A DNA stretch of 64,000 nt, taken from contig CAVPTW010000018.1 in assembly GCA_963708735.1 (NCBI GenBank), forward strand, positions 3,508-67,507. Direction: 5' to 3'. The stretch is from JAGPUQ01 sp963708735 (lineage in GTDB: Bacteria; Pseudomonadota; Gammaproteobacteria; Pseudomonadales; Porticoccaceae). The notes beneath the pieces were generated by a model. It was given only the letters and a program-made list of their open reading frames with translations, did not search any database and had not been told where the DNA came from. Each line of letters starts with the position of its first letter. Position 1 is the stretch's first letter. A program made the position numbers and the translations under genes. Below are positions 27,252 through 34,422 of the stretch, piece after piece.

Positions 27252-28008
27252 ATGAATCTGCCGGGTTTGATCCGTGTTGATCAAATTCCGCTGGCGCTGT
27301 GGTTGACCCTGCTTGCCGCTTGTACCCTCTTTTGACTATTGTTCCAGAGATGGCCCGGGATCATGCGGCTTCAGCGCCGATCGACGGAAAACAGGGGCCA
27401 CTGTCAGCCGAACGCAGTACAGCGATTCTCAACGAGCGGAAGTCAAGAGGTACGGAAACCAACATCTTCGATGTGCATCTTGCGGTTGACGAAGCTATCG
27501 CCGGTAGCCCCCTGACCGCCGGTAACAAGGTCGAATTGCTGCAAGATGGCTCCGCCACCTATAAAGCGATGATTTCAGCCGTCAGCGTCGCCCGTGACAA
27601 CATCAACACGGGGACCTACATCCTTAGCGACGACGAAGTCGCTCAGCGTTTCGTCACCGCCTTGATCGCCAAGCAGCAGGAAGGTGTACAGGTAAACCCG
27701 ATTCGTGACAGCGTGGGCACTCTCGGCGCACCGACGGAATTTTTCTGCACGCTCTCCGATGCCGGCATCAATATCCTGCAGTTCAACCCAGGCAACCCCT
27801 TGGCCGCAAAATCGGATGGGGAGGTGAACCAGCGCGATCACCGCAAACTTCCAATAGTCGAAGGGCGCGTGGCATTTCTCGCCGGCGTCAATATCAACAG
27901 TGTCTCTTCCGGTCGATCATTCAGTCAGCGGTGCAGAATGCGGCCCGGCGGCGCACTGCCCTGAAGGGACACCGACCTGCAGCTGGAGGGACCGGTGGTC
28001 GACGCACC
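27252..28008 (+). pseudogene. Broken cardiolipin synthase / phospholipase D-like gene
   Basis: A lipoprotein-like signal peptide (MNLPGLIRVDQIP...LTLLAAC, from 27252) is in one frame. The mature part continues in another frame from about 27325, implying a frameshift. The second frame matches the N-terminal half of PLD-family cardiolipin synthases: NKVELLQDGSATYKAM, INTGTYILSDDEVAQRF and the first catalytic segment NQRDHRKLPIVEG. The motif is HxK at RDHRK. A TGA at 27962-27964 replaces the tryptophan of the expected WRDT, after which DLQLEGPVV is still readable. The second catalytic domain is missing entirely. The gene is inactive. Confidence 0.75.
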
Positions 28009-28011
28009 AGC

Positions 28012-28929
28012 ATGATGACCCGCGTGGTTCGATATGCCATATGTTCCAGACGGTTGTGGTCAGTCGTGCTTTTCATATTGTGGTGTGTACCGCTAGCGCG
28101 TGCACAGGACGCGGCTTCACTGAAGGCGCATCATGCTGCGTTGCTCGAGCAATTGGCGAGTAATCAATTTCAGCGACCCATTTACCTCGAATCCAGCGAA
28201 AACGCTGAATTTATCAAAGGGGACACCTATGCGGAGCTGCAACAGCCCTATGCGGTAGTGGCGTCTGCCCTTGAAAACGGTGATCACTGGTGCGATGTTT
28301 TTATTCTTCACATCAACGTGAAAGATTGCGTCACCTCAGTCCGGGGGGGCCGCAAAATATTAAGCATCAATATCGGACGCAAATCAGATCAACCACTCAG
28401 CGATACCCAGCTGGTTGAATTTGTCTACCGGGTGGTGGCAGCTGGGTCAGACTACCTGCAAATGGAACTAAAGGCGGAGAAGGGACCGCTTGGTACCAGT
28501 AACTACCGGATCGCGCTTGAAGTCACCGCGCTCGACGCGCAGCATAGCTACCTCCACATGTCCTATTCGTATGCTTACGGTAATGTCGCGCGCGTGGCGA
28601 TGCTGGGTTATCTGGCGACGATCGGGCGCAACAAAGTGGGCTTCAGCATCCCGGCAATCAATTCCAGGGGCCAGCCGACCTATGTCGGTGGCATGCGCGG
28701 CGTGGTCGAGCGCAATACGATGCGGTATTACCTGGCTGTCGAAGCCTATCTCGGTGCCTTGTCAACGCCGATGCCCGCGCAGATCGAAAAGCGCTTGAAT
28801 GACTGGTACGCGGGTATCGAGCGTTATCCGCTTCAACTGCACGAACTCGAACGCGACGAGTACCTGGATCTGAAGCGCAGGGAAATTCTACGCCAACAGT
28901 TGCCGGATTCGTCAGCCGGGACAAAATAA
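28012..28929 (+). CDS. Hypothetical exported protein
   Basis: The product is 305 residues from ATG 28012 (28015 is also possible). The family was not recognised. An Arg-rich start and hydrophobic helix (SVVLFILWCVPLARAQ) form a signal peptide cleaved near residue 32. The mature protein is mixed alpha/beta, with a pair of cysteines (HWCDVF and VKDCVTS) about 12 residues apart that may form a disulfide. It ends in a charged helical tail. No transmembrane helices are seen after the signal. It starts where the broken phospholipase-D gene ends, so that deletion may have brought it under a new promoter. No ribosome site stands out. Confidence 0.75.
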   Translation: MMTRVVRYAICSRRLWSVVLFILWCVPLARAQDAASLKAHHAALLEQLASNQFQRPIYLESSENAEFIKGDTYAELQQPYAVVASALENGDHWCDVFILHINVKDCVTSVRGGRKILSINIGRKSDQPLSDTQLVEFVYRVVAAGSDYLQMELKAEKGPLGTSNYRIALEVTALDAQHSYLHMSYSYAYGNVARVAMLGYLATIGRNKVGFSIPAINSRGQPTYVGGMRGVVERNTMRYYLAVEAYLGALSTPMPAQIEKRLNDWYAGIERYPLQLHELERDEYLDLKRREILRQQLPDSSAGTK

Positions 28930-29481
28930 GTTCGGGAAGCGCGCGAGAATCGATCGCGGCCCAAGTCTGAGAACCTACCGAATAACCTTCGCGGTCCTTT
29001 GTCGGGGCTTTGCCTCATCGAAGCACCCGGGACCGATGCGCTGCTTGCTCATATTGCGACTAGGAGCAGCATCGATACTTTGGGTGCAGCGTGTGAAGAA
29101 ACCATGACGCCGCATGATGTTCTGCTCTCGATGGCCAAACACCCACTGTTTTAGTCAGATCTTTGGTGCGGGTAACTTCCGACGAACGTTGCGGGAAAGC
29201 CCTGCGCGGGCAAACCGCAAGACGCAGACTTGTGCAGCTTGAACAACCTTCCGATTTCCATTCAACGCGCGTTGCCGCACAGACAGTGCAGTCGCAAACG
29301 CAGAGTATGACGGTGGCTAGTCGCCGCATGGGGTCACCAAACTCACACTTTGCTGCTATTTTCAATGAACAGTTGGTCTGGATGGGTTTGATACTCAACC
29401 ATGCTGTAGGGCAGCGGTGCGCAGCTCCGGTTGCTACCCGATCTTGGGGAAAATCCGCCATTTCAGGATTTGGAGGTAACA
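28930..29481. other. Intergenic stretch with an unexplained open segment
   Basis: This region lies between the exported protein and the OsmB-like gene. In the frame of the upstream gene, the 74 codons after its TAA stay open to a TAG at 29152-29154. Their second half reads like a genuine protein C-terminus (IDTLGAACEETMTPHDVLL), but no start or family is recognised. The right half, 29200-29470, should contain the promoter of the OsmB-like gene. Confidence 0.4.
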
Positions 29482-29709
29482 ATGAGGTACTGCGTGAAGT
29501 TTGCACATCGAATTTCGGTAGGTGGGGTCGCAGTGGCATTGGCGCTCGCCGTCACGGCTTGCAGCGGAATGTCGGCGCAGGATAAGCGCACCGCGGTCGG
29601 TGCGGGCGTTGGTGCCGTTGGCGGTTCGGTGCTCACAGGCGGCAGCGCGGTCGGAACGATCGGCGGTGCGGCGGTAGGTGGCGTGATAGGCCATGAGGTC
29701 GGCAAATAG
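29482..29709 (+). CDS. osmB: OsmB-like glycine-zipper lipoprotein
   Basis: The product is 75 residues. A signal peptide ends in a lipobox (AVTAC, cysteine near residue 28), followed by a Gly-rich two-helix zipper. The end, GGAAVGGVIGHEVGK, closely matches E. coli OsmB (GGAAVGGVIGHQVGK). OsmB is an osmotically and stationary-phase induced lipoprotein. ATG 29482 has a strong GGAGGT site five bases upstream and is clearly correct over an earlier ATG at 29431. Confidence 0.88.
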   Translation: MRYCVKFAHRISVGGVAVALALAVTACSGMSAQDKRTAVGAGVGAVGGSVLTGGSAVGTIGGAAVGGVIGHEVGK

Positions 29710-29821
29710 CTCAGAGTATCCTTCCCGCCGCCGGATGCGCGGGGGAGGTCAAGCCAGGTTCGCGTTGCACTGAGCCGATAATCCGCTGGCCTGCTGGCTA
29801 TCGATAATCGGTTGCGACAGG

Positions 29822-30529
29822 CTAATAGGGCAGCAGGCGATCCGTTTCCCTCTTGACCACGGCGTAGCACTCGCAACTCAATGATTCCAGTTTGGTCCGG
29901 TCCAGCACCTCGATGTGCCCGCGGCGGTAGTTGATCACACCGGCGCGCTGCAACTTGCCAGCTGCTTCGGTAACTCCTTCGCGGCGCACTCCCAGCATGT
30001 TGGCAATCAGTTCCTGGGTCATGATCAACTGGTTGCCTGGCACGCGGTCCAGGGACAGCAACAGCCAGCGGCACAGTTGCTGGTCGATTGAATGGTGGCG
30101 GTTGCAGACCGCCGTCTGGGACATCTGGGTTATCAGCGCCTGGGTGTAACGCAACAGGCGAAGTTGCAGCTCGCCGTGGCGATTGAATTCCTCCTTGAGG
30201 TATTGCGCGGGTAGCCGGTGAGCAGTGCCCGCGCTTTGGACAAGCGCCCGACTCGGCGTGCTTTCCCCGCCCATGAACAGGGCCACACCGACGATGCCAT
30301 CGTTGCCCACCACCGAGATTTCCGCTGACGCGCCGCTTTCCATGACATAGAGCAGCGACACGATGGCGTCAATGGGGAAGAACACATGGTGCAGGATAGC
30401 CCCGGATTCATAGAGAATCTTGCCGAGCGGCAGCGCAACAAGTTCGAGATGAGGAAAAATGCGGTTTTGGACTTCGACAGGCAACCCCCCCAGAAGGCGA
30501 TTTTGTTGCGGCGGCGGCTGCTCGGGCAT
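29822..30529 (-). CDS. Crp/Fnr-family transcriptional regulator (copy 2)
   Basis: This 235-residue protein is closely similar along its length to the regulator at 21339-22082. Shared blocks include FMGGESTPS, LLRYTQAL, CNRHHSI-QQLCRWLLL and MLGVRREG-TEAAG-LQRAG. The N-terminal barrel lacks FNR-type cysteines. The winged helix spans about residues 160-220. An AAGGAAA site precedes the ATG at 30529. It stands alone and is divergent from the lmo0937-type microprotein gene. It may regulate the surrounding small stress genes, which is an inference from position only. Confidence 0.9.
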   Translation of the reverse strand: MPEQPPPQQNRLLGGLPVEVQNRIFPHLELVALPLGKILYESGAILHHVFFPIDAIVSLLYVMESGASAEISVVGNDGIVGVALFMGGESTPSRALVQSAGTAHRLPAQYLKEEFNRHGELQLRLLRYTQALITQMSQTAVCNRHHSIDQQLCRWLLLSLDRVPGNQLIMTQELIANMLGVRREGVTEAAGKLQRAGVINYRRGHIEVLDRTKLESLSCECYAVVKRETDRLLPY

Positions 30530-30789
30530 ACGCGTTTCCTTTTTTTTGGGGAGGCCATGGTAACCTTCTGTGTGGGCAAAAATACCACAACTCCCATTTA
30601 CCGTACTAGCCGGTTATGTACCGTGCCGGTCATGCCCACAAGGGGTTGGGATACCTCCGGGCGTCGCAGGTGGCCCCGTAAGCGTCATCCAGAACCCGCT
30701 GCGTGCGCCTGCGCACCGATTCGATCATTGCGTTCAGTGTAAGAACATCATGTTTTGGGCAGGCGGAAAGGGGTACGAACATACTTGAA

Positions 30790-30927
30790 ATGATTGCGGT
30801 CGTCTTGCTTATGCTGTGGGCGCTGGGACTTGTGTCGTCCTACACTCTCGGCGGATTCATTCACCTGCTGTTGGTGGTGGCAGTCATAGTGATTCTGATT
30901 CGGGTCATTCAGGGCAAAAGAATTTAG
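30790..30927 (+). CDS. lmo0937-family small membrane protein
   Basis: This 45-residue protein matches the lmo0937 (DUF5670) pattern: a first helix, the invariant-looking LGLVSSYTLGGFIHLLL turn, a second helix and a basic tail IQGKRI. It is predicted to be a two-helix membrane hairpin. These proteins are widespread next to CsbD and other stress genes and have no known function. The AAGGGG sequence is 17 bases before the ATG, farther than ideal. Confidence 0.82.
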   Translation: MIAVVLLMLWALGLVSSYTLGGFIHLLLVVAVIVILIRVIQGKRI

Positions 30928-31393
30928 GCCCTTCGATTCAACCCCGCTGCGGGTACCGTACTGGCCTCGGTTCAGGAATTCCCGCAAGGAGACAACGAGA
31001 CAACAGGACGGATTTGCGAATTCCCACCGGCCCTCAAGGGCGCTGCGCACAGGCTGTCAACGGCAGCCATCTCGCAACTGCCAGAGTCTCCAACGTGCAG
31101 GAGACGAACCGCTGATGTGTCTTCCCGCCTGTCTCTGACAGCGGACCTGGATAAGCCCAAACGGCTGATTCTCTATGTTTGATAACGTACAGACCAGGCC
31201 AACCGGAAGCTCTAAATTCACCCAGGTTCCGATCGACAGGACGCAAACGGAGAAACAGAGCTCGGCGTCGTGTGCGGGCTGATCTCCAAGAATGCCACCG
31301 TGGAGACACCCGTTCGCTTTTGTGGATTGGGGCGGACCGGGTCGATCTGGCCCGGTGTTTTTTTAAATAGACATGTCAACAAGGAAAGCAATC
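30928..31393. other. Intergenic stretch ending in a strong terminator
   Basis: No protein gene was recognised between the lmo0937-type gene and the 21-codon gene. A strong plus-strand terminator at 31336-31364 closes the region, about 410 bases after the nearest stop. This makes a small RNA or a long 3' region plausible. Confidence 0.4.
31336..31364 (+). terminator. Rho-independent terminator
   Basis: ACCGGG (31336-31341) pairs with CCCGGT (31351-31356) across a nine-base loop, followed by GTTTTTTT. It is oriented on the plus strand and lies 30 bases before the microprotein start at 31394. Confidence 0.88.
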
Positions 31394-31459
31394 ATGATTG
31401 GTATTCTGGTCGCAGTGGCACTGGTTTTCACCATTATTTATCTGGCACAAAGAACCTGA
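31394..31459 (+). CDS. 21-residue single-helix membrane microprotein
   Basis: The translation is MIGILVAVALVFTIIYLAQR plus a final T, essentially one membrane helix with a polar QRT end. AAGGAAA lies nine bases before the ATG, which is better than many annotated genes nearby. It follows a terminator and precedes the ABC transporter genes by 24 bases. It is either a genuine membrane microprotein or a leader peptide for natA-like translation. No family is recognised. Confidence 0.5.
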   Translation: MIGILVAVALVFTIIYLAQRT

Positions 31460-31483
31460 ACCAGCGGTATAGCTTCCGGTCCA

Positions 31484-32311
31484 ATGCTTTATCGGACTGA
31501 AGGCAATGCAAAGCCGGCCTCCGTGCCGGCCCCCATGTCTCCGCCGGGCCTGTTAGAGGCCGGCGGCGGCCCCAACACATCAGATCTGGCGCCATTGGAG
31601 GGAGAACGCGGTCGATCCACAGAGACTCCGGTGCACGTCGAAGTCAGAAACCTCTCCAAAGTCTATGACGGAAACAAGGGACTACAGCTAACGAGCTTTC
31701 AGGTCCGCAGCGGCGAATCCGTTGCAATCATCGGCCACAACGGTGCCGGCAAGTCGACTCTGCTGAAAATCCTGGCCGGCTGGATCATTCCGGATACCGG
31801 CTCGGCAACAGTGGAAGGCATCGACCTCAAACACAGGTCGGCACTGGCCCGAAAACTGGGTTTCGTGCCGGAGAAAACCAACCTCTTCGATTTCTTTTCC
31901 GTTGCATACAATCTCAGGCTGTTTGCGCGTCTCTTTCATGTTCCGGACGCCCGGGTCGAAGAGACACTGGTGCAATTTGAACTGCTGTCGTTTCGCCGCA
32001 ACAGAATAGACCAGCTGTCAAAGGGACTCAGGCAGAGGGTCAGCATCGGTCGCGCCCTGCTCGCCGACCCACCAATGCTGCTTCTGGATGAACCCACCTC
32101 AGGCCTCGATTTTGACATGACAAGGCATATTTATCGTCTGCTTGGGGAAATTCACTCGAGCGGGAAGACAATCCTGTTCACTTCGCACCGGCCCGAAGAA
32201 ATCAGAGCGCTGGCGACACGAATCATCGTCCTGCATCAGGGCGGCCTGGTATTTGACGGCACTCCTTCTGAATACTTCGCATCGGGCATTCACCTGAATC
32301 TCTACGCATGA
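31484..32311 (+). CDS. ABC transporter ATP-binding protein (NatA-like)
   Basis: The product is 275 residues. It has Walker A GHNGAGKST near residue 85, a Q-loop region FVPEKTNLFDFF, signature LSKGLRQRVSIGRALL, Walker B MLLLDEPTSGLDF and the H-loop TSHRPEE. A Pro/Gly-rich leader of about 45 residues precedes the ABC domain, and ATG 31535 within it is an alternative start. The gene overlaps the permease gene by four bases. The pairing with an ABC-2 permease resembles NatAB-type exporters. The substrate is unknown. Confidence 0.9.
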   Translation: MLYRTEGNAKPASVPAPMSPPGLLEAGGGPNTSDLAPLEGERGRSTETPVHVEVRNLSKVYDGNKGLQLTSFQVRSGESVAIIGHNGAGKSTLLKILAGWIIPDTGSATVEGIDLKHRSALARKLGFVPEKTNLFDFFSVAYNLRLFARLFHVPDARVEETLVQFELLSFRRNRIDQLSKGLRQRVSIGRALLADPPMLLLDEPTSGLDFDMTRHIYRLLGEIHSSGKTILFTSHRPEEIRALATRIIVLHQGGLVFDGTPSEYFASGIHLNLYA

Positions 32312-33342
32312 TGCGAAACGTTTTGACACTGACGCTGAACGATCTTGCCATCGCATTCAGGAACAAGACGCTACAACTGGTTCTCCTCATTCCTCTGTTC
32401 GTGTTCTTTTCCCTGGAAATGGTGGACCAGGGTGATTCCGGATTGCAACGAGTCAATATCGGGTTGCTCAAGAGCGCGCACTATTCCCAGGCGTTGATCG
32501 GCGGTATTGAATCGGCTGATCGAACCTTCGACGTGGTGTGGCTGGGTGATACCGAAGCAGCGCAAACCGCGTTGCAAGGCAAAAAGATTGACGGCTTTCT
32601 GGCCAGTTCTGCGCGCGAGCCCGGGAGCGTGGAACTGTTCGTGTCGACGAAAACCTCGCTGAAGACTCTCGCCATGGTCGAGGGCATTTCGGCGATCCAG
32701 GATGCCACCGAAGGGAAACGCAAACCATGGATCGCCGCGATCCAGCCGCTCCATGACAGCGACCTCCAGAGGCAGACGTTGCCGACCTGGATTTTGATGC
32801 TGGTCTTGCTTATCGGCTTCATCATCGTCCCGGTGCAGGTCGCGGAGGAGAAGGAAAAGCACCTGCTGCTGGGGCTCTTGCAGACGCCCATCCGCGAAAT
32901 CGAGTGGCTGCTGGCGAAACTGTTGCTCGGAATAGTCCTGACGATGCTCGCCGCAGGATTGCTGCAGTTGCTGGGCAGATTCGCATTCGATGGCCGCGCC
33001 GCGGCCAGCTACCTGGCGATCCTCATCGCCGCTGGATTCTGTTTCAGTGCGATCGGAATCTTTCTCGGCTTTCTGTGCCGCAGCCAGGCAAGCGCACGCA
33101 CGCTCGGGATGCTGGTCTATCTTCCCAACCTGCTCCCGGCGGCGCTCTCGGAGTTCTCCCAAAAGCTCAGCAGCGTGGCTCCGCTGCTGCCTTCATTTCA
33201 CTTTTACATGCCGATGAAAGCGATCCTGCTGGAAGGTGGCAGCCTGACGACCTATCCGATCGAGTTGATCTATCTGCTCTCGGTTGGCGCTGTAATGCTG
33301 CTTTTGTCCTGGCTTCTCATGAAAAAACGCTGGCTTATGTAG
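32308..33342 (+). CDS. ABC-2 type permease (NatB-like)
   Basis: The product is 344 residues. One N-terminal helix (about 20-37) is followed by a soluble domain of about 130 residues and then five or six hydrophobic helices, from WILMLVLLIGFIIVPVQVAEEKEKHLLLGLL to the end. The EEKE-H-L segment after the second helix is typical of ABC-2 exporters. The start overlaps the ATPase stop (ATGA), so the two form one transporter unit. The last residues KKRWLM face the cytoplasm. Confidence 0.88.
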   Translation: MMRNVLTLTLNDLAIAFRNKTLQLVLLIPLFVFFSLEMVDQGDSGLQRVNIGLLKSAHYSQALIGGIESADRTFDVVWLGDTEAAQTALQGKKIDGFLASSAREPGSVELFVSTKTSLKTLAMVEGISAIQDATEGKRKPWIAAIQPLHDSDLQRQTLPTWILMLVLLIGFIIVPVQVAEEKEKHLLLGLLQTPIREIEWLLAKLLLGIVLTMLAAGLLQLLGRFAFDGRAAASYLAILIAAGFCFSAIGIFLGFLCRSQASARTLGMLVYLPNLLPAALSEFSQKLSSVAPLLPSFHFYMPMKAILLEGGSLTTYPIELIYLLSVGAVMLLLSWLLMKKRWLM

Positions 33343-33349
33343 CGGTCCG

Positions 33350-33568
33350 TCAAACCAGGCCCACCGCCTGCACCGCCTCCGGACTCAGCCCGTCTGCGCC
33401 CCGACGCGCGTGTTCCTTGAGCTTCGCCGTCATGACTGGCGTCCAGAAGCGCCTCATGTGCGCGGCGGCGTTTTCGATGCGGGCCTCGGGAGTGAGGGCG
33501 GGCACATTGGCGACGATCTGGTTGGCCATCTTGACCAGGTGTTCCACGGACGACTCTGACACCTTCAT
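33350..33568 (-). CDS. fdsD: NAD-dependent formate dehydrogenase delta subunit
   Basis: The product is 72 residues, matching FdsD: VEHLVKMANQIVANVPALTPEARIENAAAHMRRFW near the start, then MTAKLKEH. FdsD is a small accessory subunit needed for assembly or stability of the cytoplasmic molybdenum formate dehydrogenase. It is the last gene of the fds operon and overlaps fdhD by four bases. Confidence 0.92.
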   Translation of the reverse strand: MKVSESSVEHLVKMANQIVANVPALTPEARIENAAAHMRRFWTPVMTAKLKEHARRGADGLSPEAVQAVGLV

Positions 33569-34422
33569 TCACTCCCGATGATGCGTTGCGGATGGGTATA
33601 GACCATGTGGCGGCCGGGGCGGGCGAAGCCGACCAGCGTGAGGTTGGCCGCCTCGGCCAGCTCGATGGCGAGCGCCGTGGGCGCGGACACCGCAGCCAGG
33701 ATGGCGATACCCTGGCTCGCGGCCTTGACCACCATTTCGTAGCTGGCCCTGCTGGAAATCAGTGCGAAGCCCGCATCCCAGGGCGCCGCGAGTCGGCAGC
33801 GCGCACCGATCAGCTTGTCGAGGGCATTGTGACGGCCGACGTCTTCACGCAGCGCGAGAATCTGGCCCGCGACATCGCACCAGGCGGCACCGTGGACGGC
33901 GCCGGTGTGCGCCTGCAAGGGTTGATGGGCGGACAATTGCGCAACCGCGCGTTCGATGGCGGCGTGGTCGATCCGGAAATTTCCGGCCACGGGGGCTGGC
34001 TTGCGCACCGCCTGTTGCAGGGATTCGGCTCCGCACAGACCGCAGCCGGTGCGGCCGGTGAGGTTGCGGCGCACGGCCTTGAGCGCCGCCAGACGTTCGG
34101 CGGCGATGGTCATGGCCACTTCGATGCCGCTGGCTTGCGGCAGCACTTCAAGATCGTAGAGTTCGCGGGGATCCGCGAGGATGCCTTCGGTCAGGCTGAA
34201 GCCGAGGGCGAATTCCTCCAGGTCGGCGGGAGTCGCCATCATCACCACATGGGAGATGCCGTTGTAGACCAGCGCCACCGGCAGCTCGCAGGCGACGGTA
34301 TCGGTCACCTCCGCGCTGCCGCCGCGGCGCCAGTCACGGGCGCCGACGACCTGGCTGATCGGGACGTCGGCTAGCGGTGCGGCACCGACTGCCTCCTCAG
34401 CCTGCGGGACTGGGCGTTTCAT
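33565..34422 (-). CDS. fdhD: Formate dehydrogenase sulfurtransferase FdhD/FdsC
   Basis: The product is 285 residues. FdhD passes sulfur from IscS to the molybdenum cofactor, which formate dehydrogenase requires for activity. Visible landmarks are the cysteine loop GRTGCGLCGAES near residue 135, the conserved REDVGRHNALDK near 215 and SSRASYEMV near 250. Its start lies 26 bases inside fdsA and its end overlaps fdsD, so the operon is tightly coupled. Confidence 0.95.
   Translation of the reverse strand: MKRPVPQAEEAVGAAPLADVPISQVVGARDWRRGGSAEVTDTVACELPVALVYNGISHVVMMATPADLEEFALGFSLTEGILADPRELYDLEVLPQASGIEVAMTIAAERLAALKAVRRNLTGRTGCGLCGAESLQQAVRKPAPVAGNFRIDHAAIERAVAQLSAHQPLQAHTGAVHGAAWCDVAGQILALREDVGRHNALDKLIGARCRLAAPWDAGFALISSRASYEMVVKAASQGIAILAAVSAPTALAIELAEAANLTLVGFARPGRHMVYTHPQRIIGSE

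Noticed and set aside
30386..30788. Short plus-strand frames upstream of the lmo0937-type gene
   Set aside because: They overlap the second Crp/Fnr gene in antisense or lack ribosome sites, and no motif was recognised.
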